A stretch of DNA of 64,000 bases, from assembly GCA_041908165.1 (NCBI GenBank), contig JAYRFV010000042.1:1-64000 (forward strand), written 5' to 3'. A program made the position numbers and the translations under genes. Positions 43,730 through 52,699 of the stretch are shown one piece after another. The stretch's first letter is position 1; each line of letters starts with the position of its first letter. The notes under the pieces are model-generated. The model was not told the DNA's origin and did not search any database. It worked only from the letters and a program-made list of their open reading frames with translations. Origin of the DNA: JACQZU01 sp041908165. GTDB taxonomy: Bacteria > Acidobacteriota > Holophagae > Holophagales > Holophagaceae.

Positions 43730-45301
43730 ATGTCCGAAACCGCCGCCGCCCCTGCCTCCCACCCGGGAGCCCGCCTCCAGGAACTCCTGGACATGGAGAA
43801 GATGACCCTGTCCTCCAAGGCGAGGGCGGCGCAGAGCCCCACCGAGAAGTGGATGCGCTACCTCGGCTTCCCGGGCGGCATCCTGCTGTTCCTGCTGATC
43901 TACTACCTGCCCGCCGGGGCCGGGCTGAGCGCCGCGGCCCAGGCGGGCGCGGCCTGCTTCGCCCTGGCCCTGGTGTGGTGGGTCACCGAGCCGTTCCCGA
44001 CATACGTCACCTCCCTGGTGCTGATGTTCCTGCTGCTGGTGACGCGCACCGCCAACGCCAAGGCGATCATGGACGTCCTCGGCATGGAGGTGATCTGGCT
44101 CAACCTGCTGGCCTTCATCCTCAGCTCCATGCTGGTGAAGACCCGGCTCGCCAAGCGCATGGCCCTCTGGCTGGTGGTGCGCTTCGGCCACAAGGCGATC
44201 TGGGCCCTGTTCGCGTTCCTGGTCCTGCAGTTGGGCCTGGCGCCGCTGATCCCGGCCACCGCCGCCCGCTGCGTCATGACCCTTCCGTTGATGGTCGTGG
44301 TGGCGGCGATCTACGGGTCCACCGAGGAAAGCCCCAACGCCTTCGGCAAGAACCTGATGCTGCTGAACCTGGCCTGCATCTCGGTGCTGTCGTCGATCAC
44401 CATGACCGGCAGCTCGGCCAACCTGATCGCCGTGGGGCTGATCCAGACCATGGGCGGCCACCGGGTCTACTACATGGACTGGATGCGCGTCGGCGCGCCG
44501 GTCGCCATCGTCACGATGGTGGCGATGTGGTACCTCGGGCAGAAGCTGCTGTTCCGGATCCGCCCGGAGGACCAGCTGCCCAAGGTCGAAGGCGGGCTCG
44601 ACCTGGTGAAGGCCCAGCACACCGCCATGGGGCCACTGAGCCATGCCGAGAAGAAGGCCCTGGCGATCTTCGGCCTGGTGCTGTTCCTGTGGATGACCGA
44701 CGTGTTCCACATGCGGTGGTTCGGGGTGGAGATCAGCGCGCCCTTCGCCGCCCTGCTGGGGGCCGTGATCGTGCTGTTCCCGCGCTGGGGCATCCTCCAG
44801 TGGTCCGAAGCTGATATTCCCTGGCACCTCCTCATCTTCAGCGCCGGTGCCTACGCCGGCGGCCTCGCCCTGGACGACACCGGGGCGGCGGAGTGGGGCG
44901 TGCGGATGCTCTTCGGCGGGATGGACCTGAAGGGCGTTCCCTTCGGCGTCGCCTACACGGTGGTCATCGCCGTGATGATGTACAGCCACCTGCTGACCAC
45001 CTCGAAGACCGTCCGGACGCTGATCATGATCCCGATCATCATCACCCTCGCCAAGGCGCTGGGCTGGGACCCGCTCTCCTTCGCCCTGCCCGCAGCCCTC
45101 TGCATCGACTGGGTGGTGGGCCTGCCGATCAGCGGCAAGCCCAACGTGATCCTGTTCTCGACCAACCAGTTCACGGTCGGCGACAACTTCAAGTACGGGA
45201 TGCTCACCTGCACGCTCGGGCTGGCCATCCTGGTGCTGTCCGCGGCCACCTGGTTCCACTGGCTGGGCCTGACCCCGGCCTTCTGGGCGATGCCGTCATG
45301 A
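43730..45301 (+). CDS. DASS/SLC13-family anion symporter
   Basis: 523 residues. A 45-residue cytoplasmic head, then about 11-12 membrane segments, with the DASS signatures: an internal repeat with SSANLIAVGLIQ in the first half and a GKPNVILFSTNQFTVGDN equivalent in the second, and paired re-entrant hairpins. Family members import dicarboxylates, citrate, sulfate or phosphate with sodium. The neighbours favour an inorganic or phosphorylated anion. AGGAACACG precedes the ATG. Its stop overlaps the next gene start by four bases. Confidence 0.85.
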   Translation: MSETAAAPASHPGARLQELLDMEKMTLSSKARAAQSPTEKWMRYLGFPGGILLFLLIYYLPAGAGLSAAAQAGAACFALALVWWVTEPFPTYVTSLVLMFLLLVTRTANAKAIMDVLGMEVIWLNLLAFILSSMLVKTRLAKRMALWLVVRFGHKAIWALFAFLVLQLGLAPLIPATAARCVMTLPLMVVVAAIYGSTEESPNAFGKNLMLLNLACISVLSSITMTGSSANLIAVGLIQTMGGHRVYYMDWMRVGAPVAIVTMVAMWYLGQKLLFRIRPEDQLPKVEGGLDLVKAQHTAMGPLSHAEKKALAIFGLVLFLWMTDVFHMRWFGVEISAPFAALLGAVIVLFPRWGILQWSEADIPWHLLIFSAGAYAGGLALDDTGAAEWGVRMLFGGMDLKGVPFGVAYTVVIAVMMYSHLLTTSKTVRTLIMIPIIITLAKALGWDPLSFALPAALCIDWVVGLPISGKPNVILFSTNQFTVGDNFKYGMLTCTLGLAILVLSAATWFHWLGLTPAFWAMPS

Positions 45302-46020
45302 GCGCCTCCCGCCTGATCCTCCTCGGCCTGCTGGCGGCGGCCTCCCTCTCCGCCACCGACATCAGGTCCTACCGGGTGCGCCTCGAGACCGCCGCCGACG
45401 GCACCGGCAAGGGAACCGCCGAGGTGGGGCTGGCCCGGTGCACCGCCGGCCGGATCAACCTGCCGCTGGGGTTCAAGGCGATCGCCGGCCTGCAGCTGGA
45501 GGAGGCGCCGCCGCGCCTGCACCTCACCCAGGGACCCAGCAACGGCCAGGTCCTCCTGCATGCCGACCTCCCGGACGGGATTCCGGCCGACTGCACCTTC
45601 CGCTTCACCTTCACCCTGCCCGCGGCCTTCGTCCCGATCGAGCCCGGCCCCGGGGAGAAGAGCCCCTTCCCCGCCGGCAGCCGCCTGTTCCGGCACGCCC
45701 TGGTGGCCACCCAGGAGGGCACCATCGGGAGCTACCGGTTCGAGGTGCTGTTCCCGCCGGGCACCCGCGCCCAGGCGGTCCGCGAGCAGCTGCCGAAGCC
45801 GGGCAAGGCCGAGGCCGGCCCCCGGGTGCGCCTGGGCAAGGCCGACGGCCGCCAGAACGCCGTCCTGCAGATGTCCGCCATGAAGCAGGGCGACGACACC
45901 TCCATGGCCCTGGAGCTGGTCCCGGAACGGAAGTCCTGGGCCTGGCTGCTGGCGGGCCTCGCCCTCTGCGCGATCTACCTGTTCCGCTTCCGCGACCTGG
46001 TCGCGCCTAGCCGCGACTGA
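45298..46020 (+). CDS. Hypothetical envelope protein with C-terminal membrane anchor
   Basis: 240 residues, signal peptide MSASRLILLGLLAAASLSATD, a beta-rich periplasmic domain of about 170 residues (RINLPLGFKAIAGLQLEE; CTFRFTFTLPAAFVPIEPGPG), and a C-terminal membrane segment (WAWLLAGLALCAIYLF) ending with basic residues. No family recognised. Translationally coupled to the DASS permease (ATGA), so it may be a periplasmic accessory of that transporter. Confidence 0.6.
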   Translation: MSASRLILLGLLAAASLSATDIRSYRVRLETAADGTGKGTAEVGLARCTAGRINLPLGFKAIAGLQLEEAPPRLHLTQGPSNGQVLLHADLPDGIPADCTFRFTFTLPAAFVPIEPGPGEKSPFPAGSRLFRHALVATQEGTIGSYRFEVLFPPGTRAQAVREQLPKPGKAEAGPRVRLGKADGRQNAVLQMSAMKQGDDTSMALELVPERKSWAWLLAGLALCAIYLFRFRDLVAPSRD

Positions 46021-46055
46021 TCCCCCTCTCCCAGCGAACCCAACCAGGAGCCCCC

Positions 46056-46694
46056 ATGGCCGACGTTTTCGCCAAGAACACTGCCACCACCGCCGAGGAC
46101 GCCGCGAAGATCGTTCCGCGCGCCGAATTCCGCGTCTTCGGTCCCGGCGTCATCGACCGGGTGAAGGAGAAGATGTGGAACGGTAAGACCGTCCTGTTCC
46201 AGGCCCGGCGGATGCCCGCCGAGACCTACTTCCTCTCGACCCGGACCCATGACGCCAACGTCAAGGTCCGCGACGGCCTGCTCGACATCAAGACCAAGGT
46301 CGGCGAGACCCCGGAGGGATACGAGATCTTCCAGCCCCGCGGCAAGTTCCAGTTCCCGGTGAAGCGGGAGGACCTGGCCACCATCCTGTCCCACCTCCAG
46401 GTCGAGATGGCCCTGGACCAGGACAGCTATGCCATCGACCAGTTCATCACCATGGCCCGCAAGCACCCCGACCTGACCCCGGTCACCGTCGAGAAGATGC
46501 GCTACGGCTTCACCATCGACGGGATCATCTGCGAGTACGCCCAGGTCTGGTTCAACGGCGCGCTGGTGGAGACCGCCTGCGCCGAGAGCGAGAACTACGA
46601 GGGGATGAAGAAGGTGGTCGAGGGCCTCGGCCTCGCCGACCTGCCCAACACCAACTACCTGCGCGCCGCCAAGCGCGTGGTCGGCATGGAATAG
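46056..46694 (+). CDS. Divergent CYTH-like protein, paralogue B
   Basis: 212 residues, cytoplasmic. Paralogue of the 42606-43214 product by collinear motifs (ETYFLSTRTHDANVKVRDGL; VEKMRYGFTIDGIICEYAQV; NTNYLRAAKRVV). The expected ExExK is AEFR, so at most part of the metal site remains, while basic residues of the tunnel (KVRDG, KTK, KMR) are kept. A phosphoanion-binding rather than hydrolysing role is plausible. CCAGGAGCC precedes the start; it lies 35 bases after the coupled envelope protein. Confidence 0.55.
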   Translation: MADVFAKNTATTAEDAAKIVPRAEFRVFGPGVIDRVKEKMWNGKTVLFQARRMPAETYFLSTRTHDANVKVRDGLLDIKTKVGETPEGYEIFQPRGKFQFPVKREDLATILSHLQVEMALDQDSYAIDQFITMARKHPDLTPVTVEKMRYGFTIDGIICEYAQVWFNGALVETACAESENYEGMKKVVEGLGLADLPNTNYLRAAKRVVGME

Positions 46695-46742
46695 TCCGGC
46701 CACCGCGAACCGTCCACCCAGTCCCTTCCCCGGAGTCCCCTG

Positions 46743-48068
46743 TTGCTTCCTCCCCTGCTCGGCCATTTCCTCCTGACCATCGCGATCAGCTTCCTCATCG
46801 GGATCGGCCTGCGGGACTACTACGAGGGCGAGGGCAAGTTCGACACCTTCGGCTCGGTGCGCACCTTCGTGTTCATCGGGATGCTGGGGTTCATGCTCTA
46901 CCAGCTCCCGGGGTTCGGCCACCTCGCCTTCCTGCTGGGGATGGCCTGCCTCACGCCCTTCCTGCTGGTCTACTACTTCAACAAGCTCCGGCAGAAGAAG
47001 AGCCCCGGCCTCATCGGCGTGGTGATCGCCCTGCTGACCTACACCACCGGCCCGATCGCCGTGCACCACCCCCAGTGGTTCGAGGTGCTGTTCGGCGTGA
47101 GCATCCTGTTCGTCCTGCACTCCAAGGGCCGGATCCGGCAGTTCACGGACCGGCTGGAGACCGGCGAGGTGGTCACGGCCTGCAAGTTCCTGGCGATCGC
47201 CGGGGTGGTCCTGCCGCTCATCCCCGCGGTGCCCCAGGCCACCGGCCTGCTCGGCCAGGTGATCGCCTTCCTGCCGGTGACCCCCCGCCAGGTCTGGGGT
47301 GCGGTGGTGATCACCACCACCATCAGCTACCTCGGCTACGTCCTCCAGACCTACCTGTTCCCGCGCAAGGGGATGCTGCTCACCGGCCTGATCGGGGGCG
47401 TCTATTCCAGCACCGCCGCCGTGCTCGTGCTGGCGAAGAAGTCGAAGAGCCAGCCCGGCAACGACCGCGAAGTCGCCGCCTCGATCCTCCTGGCGGTGGC
47501 CATGATGTACATCCGCCTGCTGGTGCTGGTGGCGATCTTCCGGTTCGGCTCCGCCCTGCACGTCGGTCCTGCGCTGCTGACGCTGTCCGGCCTCGCCGCC
47601 GGCTACGCCCTGTGGGTGCGGAAGGACCGGCGCGCCGGCGCCGCCGTGGAAACCGCGTCCACGGTCGAGGCGCCGGCGGCCGCCGATGCCCCTGAGGCCC
47701 CCGAGCCGGCGCTGCGGCGCAACCCCCTGGAGATCAACTCCGCCCTGTTCTTCGGCATCATGTTCGTGGTCATCGCGCTGGCCACCAAGTACACGCTCGT
47801 GCACTTCCAGGACCTCGGCCTGCGCATGCTGTCCTTCCTGGTGGGCTGCTCCGACATCACGCCCTTCGTGGTCAGCGTGCTGCAGGGCAACCTAGGCCTC
47901 GGCACGCCGCAGATCCTGCAGGCGATCATCATCGCCAGCGCCAGCAACAACCTGCTGAAGCTCGCCTACACCTACCTGTTCGGCACGCGCCGCACCGCCA
48001 ACCTGGCTGCCATCGGGATGGGAGCCCTGGCGGCGCTCTCCTTCCTCTACGTGCTCTTCGCCCTCTGA
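46743..48068 (+). CDS. MgtC-like/DUF4010 membrane protein
   Basis: 441 residues from a TTG with CGGAG upstream. About 12 membrane segments in two parts: an N-terminal MgtC-type domain (IAISFLIGIGLRDYYEGEG, GSVRTFVFIGMLGFMLYQL) and a C-terminal DUF4010 part (GLIGGVYSSTAAVLVLAKKS; ASASNNLLKLAYTYLFG), joined by a Glu/Ala/Pro-rich cytoplasmic loop near 300-330. MgtC proteins modulate ATP synthase and phosphate or magnesium balance; the role of the fused form is not established. Last large membrane gene of the porin group. Confidence 0.8.
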   Translation: MLPPLLGHFLLTIAISFLIGIGLRDYYEGEGKFDTFGSVRTFVFIGMLGFMLYQLPGFGHLAFLLGMACLTPFLLVYYFNKLRQKKSPGLIGVVIALLTYTTGPIAVHHPQWFEVLFGVSILFVLHSKGRIRQFTDRLETGEVVTACKFLAIAGVVLPLIPAVPQATGLLGQVIAFLPVTPRQVWGAVVITTTISYLGYVLQTYLFPRKGMLLTGLIGGVYSSTAAVLVLAKKSKSQPGNDREVAASILLAVAMMYIRLLVLVAIFRFGSALHVGPALLTLSGLAAGYALWVRKDRRAGAAVETASTVEAPAAADAPEAPEPALRRNPLEINSALFFGIMFVVIALATKYTLVHFQDLGLRMLSFLVGCSDITPFVVSVLQGNLGLGTPQILQAIIIASASNNLLKLAYTYLFGTRRTANLAAIGMGALAALSFLYVLFAL

Positions 48069-48082
48069 CCAAGGACCGCGCC

Positions 48083-48355
48083 ATGGCCCGGCCGGACTTC
48101 ATCCGCACCCACCCGCGCCTGGCAAGGGCGGCGGTGGTCGTCACCCTCTGCATCACCCTGGCCCTGTCCGCCTACCTCGGGCTGCTGGTCCACGGTCCGG
48201 CGCCGACCGGAACCGGGGTGGTGCTGGAGTGGGCCCTCTTCCTGGCCTCCCTCGCCGCCAGCCTGGCCGTCCTCGTCGTCGGCGCCCGTCTGATCCGCCG
48301 TCCCCTGCAGGACGGCCCGGAAGACAAGGACGGGACCTCCACCCCGCACCCCTGA
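48083..48355 (+). CDS. Small two-segment membrane protein
   Basis: 90 residues. Basic N-terminus, then two hydrophobic stretches (AAVVVTLCITLALSAYLGLLV and LEWALFLASLAASLAVLVVG), and a polar tail rich in Asp, Glu and Lys. Starts 15 bases after the DUF4010 gene and ends 14 bases before the DUF3616-like gene, so it is probably part of the operon. No family recognised. Confidence 0.55.
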   Translation: MARPDFIRTHPRLARAAVVVTLCITLALSAYLGLLVHGPAPTGTGVVLEWALFLASLAASLAVLVVGARLIRRPLQDGPEDKDGTSTPHP

Positions 48356-48369
48356 ACACGGGAGCCCCC

Positions 48370-49356
48370 ATGCTTCCCTCCCTGCTGCTCTGCGCCCTCC
48401 TGGACGCAGCCCCGGTTCCCGCCCCCTCCTTCCACCTCCTCGAACAGGGCCGGACCCCATCCTTCTCGAAGGAGGGCCCCCGGCGCCAGGACCTCAGCGG
48501 CGCGGTGGCGGCGGAGGGGAAGGCCTTCCTGGTCTACGACGGCGGCCCCGGCTCCGCCCAGCCGGAGATCCGCGTGACTCCGCTGGACCGGCTGCAGGAG
48601 CCCGGAAAGGTCCTGCCGCGGGTGGTCGGCCAGCGCGACCTGGAGGCCATCACCTTCGTCCAGGGCAGGTTCTACATCGTCTCCAGCCAGGACCAGGTGG
48701 ACGAGGACACCGAGGCCTTCCGGCTGCTGACCGAATTCCAGCTGGATCCCTCGGGACGGTTCGTGCGCAACGAGCGCTCGGTGGTCATCCGCGACCTGCT
48801 CCTGGACGCCCTCAGGACCCTGCCGGACGAGGCCTGGTTCACCCGCGTGGCGGCCACCTTCGGCGTCCGGGGCGGATTGAACATCGAAGGCCTCAGCCAC
48901 GACCCCGAGGAGCCCGAGACCCTGCTGCTGGGACTGCGATCCCCCCTCTGGGGACCCACCTTCGGCGACCCGACCTTCGGCCGGGGGTTCGGCCTGGACC
49001 GGGGCCACGCCCTGGTCGCCTGGATCAGCCGTCCCTTCTCCCCCCGCCCCCAGGTGCGGCTGGAATCCCTCGACCTTGGCGGGCAGGGCATCCGCGACTT
49101 CGCCTGGGTGCCGGCCCTGGGCGGCTACCTGGTCATCGGCGGGCCCGTCGACAAGGGCCGGTCCTTCGGCCTGTGGCTCTGGGTCCGCGGTCAGGCCCCG
49201 CGTCGGCTCCAGGCCCCCGGGTTCGACCAGCTGTGCCGGCCGGAGGCGGTCATGCCCATCCCGGGAAAGGCGGAGGTCTGCATCTTCAGCGAGGAAGGCG
49301 GACCCCTGTGCGAGTCCCCGACCGTCACCTACATCCGCCTCGCCATCCGGCCGTGA
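48370..49356 (+). CDS. Secreted DUF3616-like beta-propeller protein
   Basis: 328 residues, ATG with GGGAG upstream. Short signal peptide (MLPSLLLCALLDAAPVPAP). The mature part is beta-rich with features of DUF3616/SdiA-regulated-type propellers: DLEAITFVQGRFYIVSS, GGLNIEGLSHDPEEPETLLLG and GIRDFAWVPALGGYLVIGG. Related propellers include phosphodiesterase-like and phytase-like folds, but no catalytic site is evident here. Final gene before the chemoreceptor, likely the end of the porin group. Confidence 0.7.
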   Translation: MLPSLLLCALLDAAPVPAPSFHLLEQGRTPSFSKEGPRRQDLSGAVAAEGKAFLVYDGGPGSAQPEIRVTPLDRLQEPGKVLPRVVGQRDLEAITFVQGRFYIVSSQDQVDEDTEAFRLLTEFQLDPSGRFVRNERSVVIRDLLLDALRTLPDEAWFTRVAATFGVRGGLNIEGLSHDPEEPETLLLGLRSPLWGPTFGDPTFGRGFGLDRGHALVAWISRPFSPRPQVRLESLDLGGQGIRDFAWVPALGGYLVIGGPVDKGRSFGLWLWVRGQAPRRLQAPGFDQLCRPEAVMPIPGKAEVCIFSEEGGPLCESPTVTYIRLAIRP

Positions 49357-49441
49357 CCCGGGTCCGACCGCTCCCGAACTCAGAGCGGCAGGGCCGCGGC
49401 CGATACACCCTTGGGGGGACTCTGTCCGCCTGGAGCCCGTG

Positions 49442-51037
49442 ATGCCGAAACAACCCTCCCCGGTGGCCCGCCTTTCGTTGAAGGGCAAGTTCCTCCTGCT
49501 CTTCTCCAGCCAGGCCCTGCTGCTCCTGGTGGTCTTCGGGCTCGGGTACCTCGGGCTCGAACGGCTCCGGCATGGCCAGGACGAGCTTCGGGGCATCCTG
49601 CCCAAGGCGAACCTCGCGGCGCGGGTGCTGCACGATTCCGATGTGCTCCGGGTGATCCACGTGTCCCTGGTCGGCGGGGGAGGGAACGCCGAGTACGTGA
49701 CCAAACGGCTCAAGCGCCTCAAGGAGGTCGAGGAGGCCCTGGCCGCGACCCTGGACGAGTTCGAGCGGCTGCCGTGGGCCGCGGACGAGCGGGCCATGGT
49801 CGACCGGATCGCCACCGGGATGCGGCGCTACATGGACGCCTTCCCCCCGGTCCTGGCGCGGGCCCGGACGGCCTCGGCCGCGGAGATCCCGGAACTCATC
49901 GAGGCCAACACCGCCTTCCGCCGCGAGGGCTACAACCTGCTGCTCGAACTGCTGCCCCGGATCCAGGGCAAGGGCGAGCAGCGGGTCCTCGCCGACCAGC
50001 AGGCCGCCCGCCGCACCCAGGCGATCATGGGCGCCAGCCTGGTCCTCGCCCTCGCCCTCGGCCTCTGGATCTCGTGGATGGTCAGCCTGCAGACCCGCAA
50101 GCAGGCCGAGTCCCTGAGCCGGGCCATGGACGGGCTGAGCCAGGGCGACCTCGCGCAGGAATGCCCGATCCTGACCGGCGACGAGCTGGGCCAGTCGGCG
50201 CAGCGGCTGAACCAGGTGATCCTGCAACTGGCCGGGGACATCCGTTCGATCATGCAGATCTCCGAGCGGGCCGCGTCCGGGGCCACCGAACTGGCGGCCA
50301 CGGCCTCGCAGCTGAGTTCGGCGACCGGCGAGATCGGCGAGGCCGCGGAGCGCCAGCGCTCCGCGGTGGAGCGCTCGACCTCCGCCGTGGGCCGGATGGC
50401 GGCCTCGGTCGCCTCGGTCCGGACCTCCACCGACCGCGCGGGCCAACTGTCGGAGGCCAGCCTCGCCGCCAGTGGCGAGGGTGCCCGCAGCGTGGCTGGA
50501 GCCCGCCAGGCCATGGCGGGCATCCAGGAAAGCTCGGAGCGGGTGGCGCGCATCACCGGCGTCATCTCCGACATCGCCCGGCAGACCAACCTGCTATCGC
50601 TGAACGCCGCCATCGAGGCCGCCAAGGCGGGCGCCCAGGGCAAGGGCTTCGCGGTGGTCGCCGAGGAGATCCGCAAGCTCGCGGAGCGCAGCGCCACGGC
50701 CGCGAAGGAGATCACCACCCTGATCCGCGAGTCGGGCGAGCGGGTGGTGACCGGCTCCGAGTCGGTGCTGGCCATGGAGGCCTCGCTCGCGACCCTCGAA
50801 TCCAACGTCCGCGAGTTCGCCGCGACCATGTCCGGGATCGCCCGGGCCATGGTCGAGCAGGAGCGGTCCAGCCAGGAGGTGGGCGAGGCCATGGACACCA
50901 CCCGCGGGCTCACCGACCGGAACGCCTCGGCGACCGCGGAGCTGGCCAGCTCCATCGAGGAGACGTCCCGCACCATCGACGACCTGGCCCGGCTCTCCGG
51001 CGAGCTCCAGCAGCTCACCCACCGCTTCCAGGTCTGA
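49442..51037 (+). CDS. Methyl-accepting chemotaxis protein
   Basis: 531 residues. Membrane segment at about 15-37, a periplasmic helical ligand domain of four-helix-bundle size (about 40-195), a second segment (ASLVLALALGLWISWMV), HAMP (about 215-265), and a long signalling domain with the hairpin tip IARQTNLLSLNAAIEAAKAG and GKGFAVVAEEIRKLAERS. Senses a small periplasmic ligand and controls CheA. No other chemotaxis gene nearby. GGAGCCCGTG precedes the start; 85 bases separate it from the phosphate-type gene group, so a functional link is possible but unproven. Confidence 0.92.
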   Translation: MPKQPSPVARLSLKGKFLLLFSSQALLLLVVFGLGYLGLERLRHGQDELRGILPKANLAARVLHDSDVLRVIHVSLVGGGGNAEYVTKRLKRLKEVEEALAATLDEFERLPWAADERAMVDRIATGMRRYMDAFPPVLARARTASAAEIPELIEANTAFRREGYNLLLELLPRIQGKGEQRVLADQQAARRTQAIMGASLVLALALGLWISWMVSLQTRKQAESLSRAMDGLSQGDLAQECPILTGDELGQSAQRLNQVILQLAGDIRSIMQISERAASGATELAATASQLSSATGEIGEAAERQRSAVERSTSAVGRMAASVASVRTSTDRAGQLSEASLAASGEGARSVAGARQAMAGIQESSERVARITGVISDIARQTNLLSLNAAIEAAKAGAQGKGFAVVAEEIRKLAERSATAAKEITTLIRESGERVVTGSESVLAMEASLATLESNVREFAATMSGIARAMVEQERSSQEVGEAMDTTRGLTDRNASATAELASSIEETSRTIDDLARLSGELQQLTHRFQV

Positions 51038-51052
51038 CGCTTCGTCCGACGT

Positions 51053-51823
51053 TCAGGGCCGCAGCAGCTGCCAGCCGAGCCGCAGGATCAGGGCGCCGAC
51101 CACGGCGATGAACAGGACCCGCACCCACCGGCTGCCCCGCTCCAGGGCCACGTGGGCCCCCAGCCACCCGCCGACGCCGTTGGCGGCGGCCATCGGAAGG
51201 GCCACCTTCCACAGCCAGCTGCCGTGGGCCAGGAACATCGCCAGGGCGGCGCCGTTGGAGGCCCAGTTCGCGGCCTTCGCGAGCGCCGAGGCGCGCAGGA
51301 AGTCGAAGCCGAGCACCGCCACGAACAGGGTGATCATGAAGGTCCCGGTGCCGGGCCCGAAGAAGCCGTCGTACCCGCCCACGATGAAGGAGATCAGCGC
51401 GGCCAGGCCGCGCTGGTGGGCCAGCCCGAAGCGCGGGGCATGCCGGTGGCCGAGGTCCGGCCGGGCCAGGGTGAAGCCGAACACGCCGACCAGCAGGAGG
51501 ACCACCACCGGTCGAAGGAAGTCCGGAGGCACCGTGTAGGTCAGCCGGCTGCCGAGCAGCGATCCTCCCGCCGCGAACAGGATCGGCAGCGGCAGCTCCC
51601 GCCAGGGCAGCACGCCGCTGCGGGCGAACTTGAAGGCGGCCACCGTGGTGCCGGTGCAGGCCACCACCTTGTTGGTGCCCAGCAGGGTGGTGATCGGCGT
51701 CCCCGCCGGCAGCCCGAGCATCAGCGCCGGCACGGTGATCAGGCCGCCGCCTCCCACCACCGCGTCGATGAACCCGGCCAGCGCGCTGGCGAGCATCAGC
51801 AGGGCGAGGATCGTCCAGGGCAC
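51053..51823 (-). CDS. TauE/SafE-family membrane permease
   Basis: 256 residues, about eight membrane segments. Family motifs: GFIDAVVGGGGLITVPALMLGL in the first pair and GGYDGFFGPGTGTFMITLFV in the second. This is the YfcA-like subgroup with the FGPGTG signature. Exports small organic or sulfur anions in known cases; the substrate here is unknown. Convergent with the chemoreceptor (15-base gap) and 28 bases after the amidase gene on the same strand. Confidence 0.88.
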   Translation of the reverse strand: MPWTILALLMLASALAGFIDAVVGGGGLITVPALMLGLPAGTPITTLLGTNKVVACTGTTVAAFKFARSGVLPWRELPLPILFAAGGSLLGSRLTYTVPPDFLRPVVVLLLVGVFGFTLARPDLGHRHAPRFGLAHQRGLAALISFIVGGYDGFFGPGTGTFMITLFVAVLGFDFLRASALAKAANWASNGAALAMFLAHGSWLWKVALPMAAANGVGGWLGAHVALERGSRWVRVLFIAVVGALILRLGWQLLRP

Positions 51824-51851
51824 CGGTTCAGTCCGTCGGGGCGGCCGGCGT

Positions 51852-52613
51852 TCAGGGCGCCGGCAGGCGCCGCCTCAGTTCCCGCATGAACCGCTCGCCG
51901 GGGTCGCGCTTGGCGGTGCGGTAGCCGGGCAGGGCCTCGACGAACAGCGACCGGCCGGGGTGCCCGGGGTGCTCGAAGTCCCGGTACTCCTGGTGGCCGA
52001 TCACCCACGCGAGGCCCGGGTGGCGGGACTTGAGGTCGCGGATCAGGGCCACGTTGGCCGCCAGCTGGGCGGGGGTGAGCTGGCGGCCGTTGCCGTCCGC
52101 CGGGGCCCGGCCGTCCAGCTGTTCGGCCGAGATGTCCTCGGCGCCGATGTTCTCGATGCCGATGGCGACGTGGTTCAGGCCGATGACGTGGCGGGTCATG
52201 GTGGTTTCCGGGAACAGGCGGTGGACCCTGCCGTCGCGGTCGACCACGAAATGGACGCCGACATTGAGGCGGCCGTTGGCCGCGACCTGGTCCCGGCCGG
52301 CGTCGATCTCGGGCTGCCGGAACAGGCGGAAGGTGCTTTCCAGCGTCGAGGACACCGTGTAGTGGACCACCACGACCTTCGGTTCCATGCGGAAGGGGGC
52401 CTGGAGTCCGAGGCCCGGCGCGTGCAGGTCGAAGTACTGGCGGGTCAGCTCCGACCGTGCGGCGTCCAGGGCCAGGGCGGATCGCTCGTCGATGGCGAGG
52501 GGTGCCGCGGGTGCGGGGAGCACTCCGATCCGCTGCCGGGAGAACCGGTGCGCGGCACAGCCGGTGAAGGCGAGCGCGGCGAGCAGGGAGCAGGCGAGGA
52601 CGCGGGGGCGCAT
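51852..52613 (-). CDS. Lipoprotein N-acetylmuramoyl-L-alanine amidase (Amidase_2)
   Basis: 253 residues with a lipoprotein signal (MRPRVLACSLLAALAFTGC). The AmpD/PGRP-type fold is seen in the C-terminal 175 residues: zinc ligands in VVVHYTVS, LNHVAIGIENIG and the GHQEYRDFEHPGHPG region, with the Lys/Glu region nearby. It cleaves the amide between muramic acid and peptide, acting in peptidoglycan turnover at the membrane. The N-terminal stretch up to residue 75 is unassigned. Confidence 0.88.
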   Translation of the reverse strand: MRPRVLACSLLAALAFTGCAAHRFSRQRIGVLPAPAAPLAIDERSALALDAARSELTRQYFDLHAPGLGLQAPFRMEPKVVVVHYTVSSTLESTFRLFRQPEIDAGRDQVAANGRLNVGVHFVVDRDGRVHRLFPETTMTRHVIGLNHVAIGIENIGAEDISAEQLDGRAPADGNGRQLTPAQLAANVALIRDLKSRHPGLAWVIGHQEYRDFEHPGHPGRSLFVEALPGYRTAKRDPGERFMRELRRRLPAP

Positions 52614-52699
52614 GGAACTTCTCCTGGAGCCAACCTAGCAGAACGCCGGCCGGAGCACTCCGCGGGCTCCACGGGAGCCCGCTGCGCCACCCGGCGGGG

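Noticed and set aside
49357..49441. Third UAS/sigma-54 module before the chemoreceptor
   Set aside because: No half-sites and no -24/-12 element are present, so inclusion of the chemoreceptor in the island is not supported.
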